From PALSA-505 sp036267135 (GTDB lineage Bacteria; Actinomycetota; Actinomycetes; Streptosporangiales; Streptosporangiaceae): 64,000 nucleotides of DNA. The position numbers and the translations under genes are program-made. The notes under the pieces were generated by a model, which worked only from the letters and a program-made list of their open reading frames with translations, had not been told where the DNA came from and did no database searches. Location: assembly GCA_036267135.1 (NCBI GenBank), contig DATAWQ010000139.1:62001-126000 (forward strand), read 5' to 3'. Positions 16,191 through 25,342 of the stretch are shown piece by piece. Position 1 is the stretch's first letter. Each line of letters starts with the position of its first letter.

Positions 16191-18053
16191 GTGACCGAAT
16201 CGCTGGTACGGAACGAGCCGCTGGCCGTGGAGCTGTCCGAGCTCGGCCAGCAGCTCCGGGTGGACGCGGTCCGGGGCAGCTCGGCGGCGGGTTCCGGCCA
16301 TCCCACGTCGGCCATGTCGGCGGCGGACCTGATGGCCGTGCTGCTCACCCGCCACCTGCGGTACGACTTCGCCGACCCGCGCGGCCCCCGCAATGACCAC
16401 CTCATCTTCTCCAAGGGGCACGCGTCGCCGCTGTTGTACGCCATGCTCAAGGCCGCGGGCGCGATCAGTGACGAAGAGCTGCTCAGCTACCGGAGGGCCG
16501 GCAGTCGCCTGGAGGGCCACCCCACCCCCCGGCTGCCCTGGGTGGATGTGGCCACCGGGTCGCTCGGCCAGGGCCTGCCGATCGCCGTGGGGCTGGCCAT
16601 GGCCGGCCGCTACCTGGATCATCAGCCGTTCCGGACCTGGGTGCTGTGCGGCGACAGCGAGCTGGCCGAAGGGTCCATGTGGGAGGCCTTCGAGCACGCC
16701 GCCTTCGAGGAACTGGACAACCTCACGGCGATCATCGACGTCAACCGGCTCGGCCAGCGTGGCCCGACCCGGCACGGCTGGGACACCGAGGCCTACGCCC
16801 GGCGGCTGCGTGCGTTCGGCTGGCACACGATCGAGATCGACGGGCACGACGTGACCCAGATCGACGCGGCCTACGCCGAGGCGGCCGCTACCGTCGGCCG
16901 GCCGTCCGCGGTCATCGCCCGCACCAAGAAGGGCCGGGGCGTGGCCGCCGTCGAAGACCAGGAGGGCAAGCACGGCAAGCCGCTGCCCGACCCCGACGAT
17001 GCCGTCCGTGAGCTGGGCGGCCCCCGGAATCTCCAGGTACACGTTCCGCTGCCCGAACGGACGGAGCGGCCCGAACCGGCCGAGCCCGCGGTCGTCGAAC
17101 TGCCGCGGTACGACGTGGGAGACGAGGTGGCCACCAGGACCGCGTTCGGGGAGGCCCTGGCCGCCGTGGCCGACGCAAGACCCGACGTCGTGGCCCTGGA
17201 CGGGGAGGTCAGCGACTCGACCAGGACCCAGGGTGTGCAGCAGCGGCAACCCGAGCGTTTCTTCGAGTGCTACATCGCCGAACAGCAGATGATCGCCGCG
17301 GCCGTGGGCATGCAGATCCGGGGCTGGGTGCCGTACGCGACCACCTTCGCCGCGTTCTTGACCAGGGCCTACGACTTCATCCGGATGGCCGCGGTGAGCC
17401 GGGCCCGGCTGTGCCTGGCCGGCTCGCACGCCGGCGTGGCGATCGGCCAGGACGGTCCTTCCCAGATGGGCCTGGAAGACCTGGCCATGTTGCGCGCCGT
17501 GCACGGCAGCACGGTGCTGTACCCCTGCGACGGCAACCAGACGGCCAGGCTGACCGCGGCCATGGCTGATCGCCTGGGCATCAGCTACCTGCGCACCACG
17601 CGGGGCGACACCCCGGTGATCTACTCGGCCGACGAGGACTTTCCGGTCGGCGGCAGCCGGGTGCTGGAAAGCTCGGCGTCCGATCAGGTCACGATCGTGG
17701 CCGCCGGGGTGACCGTGCACGAGGCGCTGGAGGCCGCGCGGCGGCTCGCCGATGAGGGAATCAAAGCCAGGGTCATCGACCTGTACACGATCAAGCCCGC
17801 CGACGCGCCCACGCTGCGCGCCGCCGCCCGGGAGACCGGTGCCATCCTGACCGTCGAGGACCACTGGCCCGAGGGCGGCCTCGGCGACGCCGTGCTCGAA
17901 GCCCTCGCCGACGGCATCAGTCCGCTGCCGGTGGTCCGCAAGCTGGCCGTGCGCGAGATGCCCGGCTCGGCCAGCCCCGCCGAGCAACTGGCTGCGGCCG
18001 GTCTCGACGCGGCGGCCATAGCGGCGGCCGCGGCCGAGTTGGCCCGGGCCTAA
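16191..18053 (+). CDS. Transketolase
   Basis: A 620-residue thiamine-diphosphate enzyme. Landmarks: SAAGSGHPTSAMSAADL with the His of the active site, HLIFSKGHASPLLYAML, the ThDP/metal motif CGDSELAEGSMWEA with IIDVNRLGQRG, the acidic AEQQMIAAAVGM of the pyrimidine-binding domain, and a C-terminal domain (VTIVAAGVTVHEALEAA). It transfers two-carbon ketol units in the pentose phosphate pathway. It is slightly shorter than the usual 650-700 residues, close to the short transketolases of archaea and some actinobacteria; no transaldolase or gnd gene is nearby. GTG 16191 has GGAGGA upstream. Confidence 0.92.
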   Translation: MTESLVRNEPLAVELSELGQQLRVDAVRGSSAAGSGHPTSAMSAADLMAVLLTRHLRYDFADPRGPRNDHLIFSKGHASPLLYAMLKAAGAISDEELLSYRRAGSRLEGHPTPRLPWVDVATGSLGQGLPIAVGLAMAGRYLDHQPFRTWVLCGDSELAEGSMWEAFEHAAFEELDNLTAIIDVNRLGQRGPTRHGWDTEAYARRLRAFGWHTIEIDGHDVTQIDAAYAEAAATVGRPSAVIARTKKGRGVAAVEDQEGKHGKPLPDPDDAVRELGGPRNLQVHVPLPERTERPEPAEPAVVELPRYDVGDEVATRTAFGEALAAVADARPDVVALDGEVSDSTRTQGVQQRQPERFFECYIAEQQMIAAAVGMQIRGWVPYATTFAAFLTRAYDFIRMAAVSRARLCLAGSHAGVAIGQDGPSQMGLEDLAMLRAVHGSTVLYPCDGNQTARLTAAMADRLGISYLRTTRGDTPVIYSADEDFPVGGSRVLESSASDQVTIVAAGVTVHEALEAARRLADEGIKARVIDLYTIKPADAPTLRAAARETGAILTVEDHWPEGGLGDAVLEALADGISPLPVVRKLAVREMPGSASPAEQLAAAGLDAAAIAAAAAELARA

Positions 18054-18067
18054 TTCAGCGCGGGAGA

Positions 18068-18352
18068 CTACTTGTCAGGGGGCGCGACGCTCCAGTCGTG
18101 ACTGGCCGGGGTGTACTCGGCGTCCTCGCCGGAGCCAGTGCGGACGAGCGCCCGACGTTCGGTCAGCTCACGCAGGGTCTCGTCCAGCGCGTCGTCGTCC
18201 AGGCCCGCGGCCGTCTTGATCTCGGCCCTGGACGCGGGGCGGCCACGGGCGCTGTACTCCATGGCGGCGATCGCCTCGTACACGTGCGCCTCCCGGTCGC
18301 TCATGCTCAGCGCGTCCACGTAAGGACGCTCCGCCTCCGGCTCTGTTGTCAT
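18068..18352 (-). CDS. Small winged-helix-like hypothetical protein
   Basis: A 94-residue acidic protein. The segment EAHVYEAIAAMEYSARGRPA, then SRAEIKTAAGLDDDALDETL and RALVRTGSG, has the helix-turn-helix-plus-wing pattern of small winged-helix regulators, but no named family is recognised. ATG 18352 has AGAAGGGAG just upstream. Convergent with transketolase and 19 nt downstream of the HAD phosphatase gene on the same strand, so the two are probably cotranscribed. Confidence 0.7.
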   Translation of the reverse strand: MTTEPEAERPYVDALSMSDREAHVYEAIAAMEYSARGRPASRAEIKTAAGLDDDALDETLRELTERRALVRTGSGEDAEYTPASHDWSVAPPDK

Positions 18353-18371
18353 GGCGGTCTCCCTTCTGAAG

Positions 18372-19052
18372 TCAGGCATCCCGGTCTGCCCGCAAGAGGC
18401 GCGGTAGCGCGGAGAGCAGGTCGGCCGGGCCGTCGTAGATCTCGACCGCGCCGGCGTCTTCCAGCTCACCGCGGCTGATCCCGCCGCTGAGCAGGGCGAT
18501 GCATCGGACCCCGGCCTTCTTGCAGGCTTCCACATCCCAAATGGTGTCACCCACGAATATCGCCTGACCGGCCGACACTCCCGCCCGGTCCAGGGCGGCT
18601 TGGACTAGGTCGGCGGCGGGCTTGCTCGCCTCCACGTCGTCGGCGTCGGTGGCCTCGTCTATGGCGGCGTCGGCGTCCATGGCCTTCCGCATGACCCCTA
18701 GCTCGCGCTTGCTTGCCGATGTGGCTAGCACTACCCGCAGGCCGCGGTCCTTGCAGGCGCGCAGCAGGTCCGCCGCCCCCCGGAACGCCCGCAGCCGCGA
18801 CCAGTAGGTCGCGTACAGGGTCAGGTGAGCCGTGAGCATCTCCTGATCGGCGTCGCGGTCCCTATCGGCGGGTAGCAGCTCGTCCAGCAGCCGGTCCGAG
18901 CCCATGCCGATGGCGCGGTGGATGCGGGTCATCGGGACATCCGCGTGTCCCCCTTGGCAGAACGCCTGCCACCAGGTGACGGCGTGCAGATAGTTGGTGT
19001 CGACCAGCGTCCCGTCCACGTCGAACAGGACCGCGGCGATGTCATCGGTCAT
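18372..19052 (-). CDS. HAD-superfamily hydrolase (phosphoglycolate-phosphatase-like)
   Basis: A 226-residue HAD phosphatase with all four motifs: I in FDVDGTLVDTNYLH (nucleophile and general acid Asp), II in VVLATSAS, III lysine in DDVEASKPAADL, IV in FVGDTIWDVEAC. The helical cap between motifs I and II places it in subfamily IA (Gph/beta-phosphoglucomutase-like). Substrate not decidable; phosphoglycolate or a sugar phosphate would fit the neighbouring transketolase. Confidence 0.88.
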   Translation of the reverse strand: MTDDIAAVLFDVDGTLVDTNYLHAVTWWQAFCQGGHADVPMTRIHRAIGMGSDRLLDELLPADRDRDADQEMLTAHLTLYATYWSRLRAFRGAADLLRACKDRGLRVVLATSASKRELGVMRKAMDADAAIDEATDADDVEASKPAADLVQAALDRAGVSAGQAIFVGDTIWDVEACKKAGVRCIALLSGGISRGELEDAGAVEIYDGPADLLSALPRLLRADRDA

Positions 19053-19107
19053 TGCGCCTCGCTACCCCGTTACGCCGGGCGGAACCATGCGCGCCGGTGC
19101 TGAGACG

Positions 19108-20541
19108 ATGGAGCCCGTGAAGGTGGACGCGATCATCGTGGGCGCGGGGCCGAACGGGCTGACCGCGGCGGTCACGCTGGCCAGCCACGGGCTCGCGGTG
19201 CGGGTGTACGAGTCGGCGGAGACCGTGGGCGGCGGCGCGCGCACGCGGGAGCTGACCTTGCCCGGCTTCCGGCACGACCCGTGCTCGGCGGTGCACCCGT
19301 TCGGTGCTGGCTCGCCGGTGCTGACCCGGCTGCCGCTGGACCGGCACGGGCTGCGCTGGCGGCATCCGCCACTGCCGCTGGCCCACCCGTTCCCGGACGG
19401 CTCGGCCGCCGTGCTGGACCGGTCGGTGGAACTGACCGCGGCCGGGCTCGGTGAGGACGCGCGCGCCTACCGGCGGCTGATGGCTCCGTTCGCCGGGCGC
19501 TGGGACGAACTGGCCGCCGACCTGCTGTGCCCACCTCTCGCCCGTTTTCCTACCCACCCCGTCCCGCTGGCCAGGTTCGCGCTGCGGTCGGCGCTGCCGA
19601 TGGCGGCCCTGGCCCGGCGCTTGCGCGGGCCGCGAGCCCAGGCTCTCCTCGCCGGAATCGCGGCGCACACCATGGCCCCGCTGACCTCGCCGGCCACTTC
19701 GGCGGTTGGGCTGCTGCTGGCGCTGGCCGGGCACGAGGTCGGCTGGCCGGTGGCGGAGGGTGGATCCCAGGCCATCTCGGACGCGCTGGCCGCCCACCTG
19801 ACCGAGCTCGGCGGTGAGATCGTCACCGGGCATCCGGTGCATTCATGGTCGGACCTGCCGGACGCGCGGGCCGTGCTGTTCGACACCTCGCCGGCCGCGC
19901 TGGCCCGGATCGCGGCGGACCGACTGCCGGCGCGCTACCTCGCGGCGCTGCGGCGTTACACGTACGGCCCCGGGGTGTTCAAGCTCGACTACGCACTGGC
20001 CGGGCCGATGCCGTGGACGGCGGCGCCCGCCCGCCGGGCCGGCACCGTGCATGTGGGACCGCACTTGCGCGACATCGCGGCCGCGCTACGGGCGGCCAAG
20101 CGCGGCGCCGCGCCGGAACCGCCGTTCCTGATCGTGGCCCAGCCATGCGTCGCCGACCCGTCCCGGGCCCCGGCCGGGCGGCACGTGCTGTGGGTCTACG
20201 CGCACGTGCCCAACGGCTGGCCGGGTGACGCCACCGCGTCCATCGAGGCTCAGCTCGACCGGTTCGCGCCCGGCTTCCGCGACCTCGTGCTGGCCCGGCA
20301 CGCGGCGGGCCCGGCCGCGATCGAGGCCGGCAACCCGAACTACGTCGGCGGCGACATCGCCTGCGGTAGCTTCGGCGGGCTGCAGGCGCTGGCCCGGCCG
20401 GTGCTACGCCGGCTGCCCTACGTCACCCCGAACCCGGCCATCTACCTGTGCTCGTCGGCCACCCCGCCCGGGCCCGGGGTGCATGGGATGTGCGGCTTTC
20501 ACGCGGCGCGCAGTGTTTTGGTTGGCCACCGTTCAGGTTGA
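19108..20541 (+). CDS. FAD-dependent oxidoreductase, phytoene-desaturase-like
   Basis: A 477-residue flavoprotein. It begins with the dinucleotide-binding loop AIIVGAGPNGLTAAVTLASHG and the EVGGGARTRE-type second motif (ETVGGGARTRELTLPGF). The C-terminal FAD contact is GPGVHGMCGFHAAR. This group is annotated as NAD(P)/FAD-dependent oxidoreductases related to CrtI and pyridine nucleotide-disulfide oxidoreductase domain 2 proteins; the substrate is unknown. Start: ATG 19108; ATG 19087 is an alternative. The last six codons and the stop lie inside the palindromic repeat at 20522-20541, so the native end has been replaced. Confidence 0.82.
   Translation: MEPVKVDAIIVGAGPNGLTAAVTLASHGLAVRVYESAETVGGGARTRELTLPGFRHDPCSAVHPFGAGSPVLTRLPLDRHGLRWRHPPLPLAHPFPDGSAAVLDRSVELTAAGLGEDARAYRRLMAPFAGRWDELAADLLCPPLARFPTHPVPLARFALRSALPMAALARRLRGPRAQALLAGIAAHTMAPLTSPATSAVGLLLALAGHEVGWPVAEGGSQAISDALAAHLTELGGEIVTGHPVHSWSDLPDARAVLFDTSPAALARIAADRLPARYLAALRRYTYGPGVFKLDYALAGPMPWTAAPARRAGTVHVGPHLRDIAAALRAAKRGAAPEPPFLIVAQPCVADPSRAPAGRHVLWVYAHVPNGWPGDATASIEAQLDRFAPGFRDLVLARHAAGPAAIEAGNPNYVGGDIACGSFGGLQALARPVLRRLPYVTPNPAIYLCSSATPPGPGVHGMCGFHAARSVLVGHRSG
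20522..20541 (+). repeat. Dispersed palindromic repeat, copy 1
   Basis: TTGGCCACCGTTCAGGTTGA. It shares its core with 32070-32085, 50060-50076 and both arms of 51845-51894. This copy supplies the final codons and the TGA stop of the FAD oxidoreductase. Confidence 0.75.
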
Positions 20542-20710
20542 AAGATGTTAAAAGCCCCTCGTAAGACGCGTCCAGGCTCATGAACCCGCGTGGACCTCAG
20601 AAGCCTCGTTGCCACCAAAACGGTCAAACTGCTCACATTTGCTCATTACTCCCCATACACTCCAAGAATCTCGGAAGGTGACGTTTCGCCTGTACTGGGA
20701 GGGATGAGGC

Positions 20711-21433
20711 TTGGTGCGCAACGGGTGCGTTCGGTGGGCGGTCTGTCTTCTGTCCCTGGGGGTCGCGATGTGGAGCGGCGGGGTGGCGAGGGGGTCGGTG
20801 ACCCACTCACTGCCACGCGGGCGCAGACACGCCGACCAGACGTGGGGTGGGTACGCCGTCACCGGCGCCGGGCCGTACACGGCGATCACCGGCCGCTGGA
20901 CCGTGCCCGCCCTGACCTGCTCACACGGCAAGGGCGACGCGTCGCCGTGGATCGGGATCGACGGCTGGGGCAACGACACGGTCGAGCAGATCGGCATCGA
21001 CCTGGACTGCTATGGCGGCGGCAAGGGCAGCTACCACCCGTGGGTGGAGATGTACCCGGGACCCTCGGACTACTTCAAGGAGTCCGTGCACGCCGGCGAC
21101 ACGCTGACCGCTTCGGTGAGCGACTCGGGCGGGACCTGGACGCTGACCGAGGGTGACCCCAGCGCGGGCTGGACGAAGACCTTCCACCGCAGGCCCAAGC
21201 ACACGCCGCAGCGGTCCTCGGCGGAGGCCATCGTCGAGGACGTCGGCGGCGGGGCAGTACCTCCGGTGCCGGACTTCAACACCGTGACGTTCAGCAACGT
21301 GACCGTGGACGGTTCGCCGCTCGCCTCCGCCGGGAGCCCGCACCGGACCACCCTGGAGCACGCGTCCACGCCGCTGTCCCGGGAATCCGCGCTGTCCGGC
21401 GGCCAGTTCTCCATCACCTGGCTTCACCACTGA
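20711..21433 (+). CDS. Secreted G1-family (eqolisin) glutamic peptidase-like protein
   Basis: About 240 residues. An N-terminal hydrophobic segment (WAVCLLSLGVAMWSGGVARG) is a probable signal peptide. The mature part has the peptidase G1/A4 pattern: QTWGGYAV, GRWTVPALTC, PWIGIDGWGNDTVEQIG (catalytic Gln), WVEMYP, HAGDTLTASV and SSAEAIVED (catalytic Glu). G1 enzymes act outside the cell at acid pH. The start is TTG 20711 or GTG 20714; both suit the ribosome binding site GGGAGGGA at 20697-20704. A second member is at 50109-50969. Confidence 0.85.
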   Translation: MVRNGCVRWAVCLLSLGVAMWSGGVARGSVTHSLPRGRRHADQTWGGYAVTGAGPYTAITGRWTVPALTCSHGKGDASPWIGIDGWGNDTVEQIGIDLDCYGGGKGSYHPWVEMYPGPSDYFKESVHAGDTLTASVSDSGGTWTLTEGDPSAGWTKTFHRRPKHTPQRSSAEAIVEDVGGGAVPPVPDFNTVTFSNVTVDGSPLASAGSPHRTTLEHASTPLSRESALSGGQFSITWLHH

Positions 21434-21443
21434 GCCACCCGGG

Positions 21444-22343
21444 TCAGCCCTTGATCGCGCCGGAAATCCTGGCCTCGATCAGCCTGCGCTGGGTGAGGAT
21501 GAAGAGCACCACCAGCGGCAGGCTGGCGATGACGATCGCCGCCGCGAAGTGCACGTAGTCGCTCTCATTGATGCTGTAGAAGTTGAACACACCCATCGGC
21601 AGGGGGAATAGGTTCTGGCTAGTCGATTCCAGCAGCACGACCGGGCCGATGATGTCGTTCCAGACCTGGATCATGCCGTAGAGGAACGTGATCAGCAGCG
21701 CCGGGGCGGTCATCGGCGCGATGACCCGGAACAGATAGCGCAGATAGCTCACACCGTCCACCCACGCCGCCTCGTCGAGCTCGCGCGGCACCGACATGAT
21801 GAATGCGGTGATGAGCACAACGCCGAGCGGCATTCCCGGCTCGACGTGCAGCAGCGTATAGCCGAGCAGGCTGTTATACAGGTGCAGCTTCTGCGCCTCG
21901 ACGAACAGCGGGATATAGGCGATCGGCAGGAAGAGGCCCACCGCCAGCAGGGCGTACAGGAACGAACTGCCGCGCACGAGCCGGCGCGCCACCGGGAACG
22001 CGATAAACAGCGCCAGCACGGTGGCCAGGCCCGACGCCACCACCGCGTAGATAATTGTGTTGATCATGTCCCTGGCGAGGTCTGCCTGCGACCACGCATA
22101 GGAGTAGTTGCCAAACTGTGGCGATGCCGATGGGGTCATCGGCGACTTCAGGAAGTGGCTGGCCGGCTCGAGCGAGATCATCACCACGTAGAGCACGGGC
22201 AACAGAAACAGCACGATGATCAGCAGCGCGGTCACCAGCCGCGCGGCAAGCTGCCGCCGCCGCAGCCCACGCGGGCCGCTTGCCCGGGAAAACGTCTGGC
22301 GCATCCGGGTGCCCGTCGGCCGCGCCGCCGCCTCGCTCCTCAT
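21444..22343 (-). CDS. Carbohydrate ABC transporter permease (MalG type)
   Basis: A 299-residue inner-membrane protein with six expected helices and the EAA loop that contacts the ATPase (ELDEAAWVDGVSYLRYLFRVIAP). It ends with the family-typical LTQRRLIEARISGAIKG. ATG 22343 overlaps the stop of the MalF-type gene, giving translational coupling; the frame is open to 22379 but the overlap start is better. The transporter has no ATPase gene in this cluster, as is common in actinobacteria that use a shared MsiK-type ATPase. Confidence 0.93.
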   Translation of the reverse strand: MRSEAAARPTGTRMRQTFSRASGPRGLRRRQLAARLVTALLIIVLFLLPVLYVVMISLEPASHFLKSPMTPSASPQFGNYSYAWSQADLARDMINTIIYAVVASGLATVLALFIAFPVARRLVRGSSFLYALLAVGLFLPIAYIPLFVEAQKLHLYNSLLGYTLLHVEPGMPLGVVLITAFIMSVPRELDEAAWVDGVSYLRYLFRVIAPMTAPALLITFLYGMIQVWNDIIGPVVLLESTSQNLFPLPMGVFNFYSINESDYVHFAAAIVIASLPLVVLFILTQRRLIEARISGAIKG

Positions 22344-23383
22344 CCCAGCAACCGCCTTTCCCGCCAGCGCAATACCCACATCAGCGGCACCGCCACCACC
22401 AGCGTCACCAGGAACAGTGATGTGCTCACCGCGGCGCCGAAGGCCAGGTTCGACCCGGTGCCGAACGCCGTGTTGAAGGAGAGCATCCCGAGCGTCATCG
22501 TGCCGTTCTGGCCGTCGGTCAGCACGTAAATCGTCTGGAAGACCGTCATGGAACCGACCACCGCGAGCAGCACGTTGGCGGTGACCGACGGCGCCATCAG
22601 CGGCCAGGTGATCCGGCGGAACCGCTGCCAGCGGCCAATCCCGTCGATCGCCGCCGCCTCGTAGATGGCCGGGTCGATCGCCCTCAGGCCGCCGATGAAC
22701 ACCAGCGAGGCGAAACCGAGGCTCAGCCAGATCTGCACGAAGATCACCAGCGGCATGGCCAGGCTGGGCGAGCCGAAGAACGACGAGTTCGCACCGAACA
22801 GCGACCAGAGCGAGGCGCCCGGACCCCCGCTGGGGCTGAAGATGAGGATCCAGATCAGGCCGCCGACGACCACACCAAGCACAGCCGGCAGGAACACCAC
22901 GACCCGCAGAATGGCAGTCGTCCGGCCCGGGCCGGACAGCCGGTGCGCCAGCATCATGGCGATCGTGTTCTGCAGGATCGTCACGGCCAGCACAAAGATG
23001 ATTGTGGCCTTGATCGCCGCCACGACACCGGGCCGCTCATTGGTGAACATGTCGGTGTAGTTCGACAGCCCGATGAAGTTGAACGTCTCACCGGGGAAGT
23101 CCTGGTAGTCGGTGAGCGATATCAGCGCGTTGCCCGCGGTCGGCACCAGCCCGAACAGGGTGTATGCGCCGAGAGCCAGGACTATCCCGGCCCACATGGC
23201 GAACCGGGACGGCACGCTCAGCAACCGGGCGGGCCGCCGCCGTCTGCGCAGCCAGCCGGGGACCGCGGCGCCGGCGGTGCCCGGGCCTGCCGGGCGCTCG
23301 GCCGTCGTCGTACCGGGCTGCGCACCGGCACGGGCGGCGGGACTAACGGCCCCGCCACCCGTTGGATTCACACCGGTGCTCAT
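22340..23383 (-). CDS. Carbohydrate ABC transporter permease (MalF type)
   Basis: About 347 residues. A basic, proline-rich cytoplasmic N-terminus precedes the first helix (FAMWAGIVLALGAYTLFGLV). The EAA loop is IYEAAAIDGIGRWQRFRRIT. It forms the heterodimeric channel with the downstream permease. ATG 23383 was chosen; GTG 23407 is possible, and neither has a convincing ribosome binding site. The gene lies 88 nt after the stop of the substrate-binding protein. Confidence 0.92.
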   Translation of the reverse strand: MSTGVNPTGGGAVSPAARAGAQPGTTTAERPAGPGTAGAAVPGWLRRRRRPARLLSVPSRFAMWAGIVLALGAYTLFGLVPTAGNALISLTDYQDFPGETFNFIGLSNYTDMFTNERPGVVAAIKATIIFVLAVTILQNTIAMMLAHRLSGPGRTTAILRVVVFLPAVLGVVVGGLIWILIFSPSGGPGASLWSLFGANSSFFGSPSLAMPLVIFVQIWLSLGFASLVFIGGLRAIDPAIYEAAAIDGIGRWQRFRRITWPLMAPSVTANVLLAVVGSMTVFQTIYVLTDGQNGTMTLGMLSFNTAFGTGSNLAFGAAVSTSLFLVTLVVAVPLMWVLRWRERRLLG

Positions 23384-23471
23384 GACCGCGGTGTACCCGT
23401 CGGCCACCGCTTCGGATCACCCGCGGGCCACTGTGCTGGCTGACGCTGTGCTGGCTGGCGCTGGCCTGGGG

Positions 23472-24815
23472 TCATCCACCCGCCTTCCAGCCGCTCTGGT
23501 ACAGCTGTCCGGCCTGCTGCGGCGTCTTGGATCCGCTGATCACGTCCTGCTGCAGCGTTGGCCAGTTTGCCGGCTGGTCCCAGTAGCTGGCGTTGTCCGA
23601 CAGGAACGGCAGGACAGTGCTCGTCAGGGCCGCCTTGCCGAAATAGGTGCCGAGCACATGCGAGGCGAAACTGTTGAAGGTTCCGCTCGCCTGGCTCGAG
23701 GAGATGCCGGTGAGGTCGACGTACTGCGAGTAGATCTTCGGCGTGGAGAAGAAGGCGAGCCACTTCTCGGCGAGGGCCTTGTTGGGCGAGGCCTTCGTGA
23801 TGGAGAACGTCAGGTCATAGGTGCCGATGCTCGCGTTGTCGGCCGCCGTGTTGCTGCCGGGCACCGGGAAGTAGCCGACGTGGAGCTTCGGGTTGGCCTT
23901 CTGCACCGTCGCCAGGTCCCAGGAACCATCGAGCAGCATCGCTGCCTTACCGGCGGCGAAGGCTCCGGGCATGCCCTGCCAGGCCTCGCCGGTGTACCCG
24001 GGCTCGAGGTACTGCCCGAGCGTCTTTTCCTCGCTCATCGCCGTGGCGAAGGCGGGATCGGTCCACTTGGTCGTGCCCTTCTGCAGGGCCGTGGCGATGT
24101 TCCCGCCAGGTAGCTGCGAGCCCCAGAGACTGTGCATCAGCGAGTAGTAAATGAACTGCAGGTACGTCGGCCCGACCGCGCCGAGCCCCACCCACATCGG
24201 CGTCACTTTGTGTGATTTGAGGGTATTCAGCACGGTCAGGAACTGGCTGTAGGTCGTGGGCGGCGACAGGTGATACCTGGCGAAGATCGCCTTGTTGTAG
24301 AAGATACCCTCCTGATACATGCCGGACACGACGCCGTACTGCTTGCCCTGGTAGGTTTCCGTGGCGTTCGCCGCGCTGGTGTAGTCCTTGAGGAAGGACT
24401 GCCCGTTGAGCGGGGCGAACACGCCATGCACGGCCCAGTCCTGCCATTCGCTCAGGTTCGCCGTGGTCATCTGCGGCGGGAGTGGCTGCACCTGCTGGTT
24501 CAGCGTGACGATGTCCGCACTGGAGCCCGATACCGCCGTGTGCAGCAGGGTCTTGTACGGGCCGTTGACATTTTCCGCTGACCCGAGGTCAACGTGATCA
24601 CCGGGGTTGGCCTTCTCGAACTCCGAATCGATCTGCTTGAAGGCGGCGATCGCCGGTGGGTTCACCCAGGTGATGATCTTGAGGGTGCCCGAGGCTTTAC
24701 CCGACCCACCACCCGAGGAGCCGCAGGCGGCCAGCCCGGCGGCGGCCAGGCCCACGACTGCGACGGCGGCGAGGCTCCGCCGTGAAGAGGTTCTCCGCCT
24801 CGTTCCTTTGTGCAT
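23472..24815 (-). CDS. Sugar ABC transporter substrate-binding lipoprotein
   Basis: A 447-residue extracellular binding protein. The signal peptide has a twin-arginine-like RRTSSRRSLAAVAVVGLAAA stretch followed by the lipobox GLAAC, so the mature protein is a lipoprotein. The body has family-1 solute-binding features (TLKIITWVNPPAIAAFKQID, SADIVTLN, AAMLLDGSWDLA). The sugar is not decidable. First gene of a three-gene operon with the MalF- and MalG-type permeases. Start ATG 24815; the open frame extends to 24908. Confidence 0.92.
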   Translation of the reverse strand: MHKGTRRRTSSRRSLAAVAVVGLAAAGLAACGSSGGGSGKASGTLKIITWVNPPAIAAFKQIDSEFEKANPGDHVDLGSAENVNGPYKTLLHTAVSGSSADIVTLNQQVQPLPPQMTTANLSEWQDWAVHGVFAPLNGQSFLKDYTSAANATETYQGKQYGVVSGMYQEGIFYNKAIFARYHLSPPTTYSQFLTVLNTLKSHKVTPMWVGLGAVGPTYLQFIYYSLMHSLWGSQLPGGNIATALQKGTTKWTDPAFATAMSEEKTLGQYLEPGYTGEAWQGMPGAFAAGKAAMLLDGSWDLATVQKANPKLHVGYFPVPGSNTAADNASIGTYDLTFSITKASPNKALAEKWLAFFSTPKIYSQYVDLTGISSSQASGTFNSFASHVLGTYFGKAALTSTVLPFLSDNASYWDQPANWPTLQQDVISGSKTPQQAGQLYQSGWKAGG

Positions 24816-24974
24816 GTCACGACCGCTTTCTATTGTCCTTGGCCACGCCCATCGATCAGGACGGTCGGGCGTGGCTAGCGCCCGTCGGGACCGGGATCGT
24901 GAGTCCACGACATCGTTGTCGCGAGGTCACGACGCGAGCCCGGCTGAGCACATCAGGCCACGCTGTGGCGTTAA

Positions 24975-25003
24975 GATATCACGTGCTTTTATTGGGTGAT
25001 ATC
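24975..25003. promoter_or_regulatory. Operator-like inverted repeat upstream of the sugar transporter
   Basis: GATATCAC (24975-24982) and GTGATATC (24996-25003) are exact inverted copies separated by 13 nt, so their centres are about two helical turns apart. Position 160 bp upstream of the binding-protein start fits a repressor site for this operon. No regulator gene is adjacent. Confidence 0.45.
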
Positions 25004-25206
25004 AACACTTTACTTACAAAAGGTACAAACCGGGGTGAGCCGGTCAGTGTTGAGTGCCGGTGTTGTCGGATGGCAGGGGTGCCGGGGTGCCGGGGTGCCG
25101 GGTGTGGCGTGGCGATCGGTTGCCTGGGACGGCGGTGTGCTGAGGTGGCGACTGTGCGAGGGCGGGTGTGCGGCGGGTTGCGAGCGCCATCTATTAGCGT
25201 CAGCCC

Positions 25207-25274
25207 GATTCCGGGGTTCCCCGGAATCGGGGGACCCCGGAATCGGGGGACCACGATTCGGGGGACCACGATTC
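25207..25274. repeat. Hairpin plus tandem GGGGGACC-type repeats
   Basis: GATTCCGGGG (25207-25216) pairs with CCCCGGAATC (25219-25228). It is followed by GGGGGACCCCGGAATC (25229-25244) and two identical units of GGGGGACCACGATTC (25245-25259 and 25260-25274). The repeat can fold into several alternative hairpins. It lies between the transporter and a broken small gene. Confidence 0.75.
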
Positions 25275-25342
25275 GGCTGGCGCAAGGCGCTACGTTCTCC
25301 GCACAGACGATATGCACTTTTGATTCTGGCTACGGAGAAACT

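Larger units (their letters stand above)
24816..25342. other. Intergenic region with operator-like inverted repeat and tandem repeats
   Basis: About 530 bp without a convincing gene. It holds a perfect inverted repeat (24975-25003), a run of three GGGGTGCC octamers (25076-25099) and a hairpin-forming tandem repeat (25207-25274). It must contain the promoter of the leftward sugar transporter. Confidence 0.7.
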
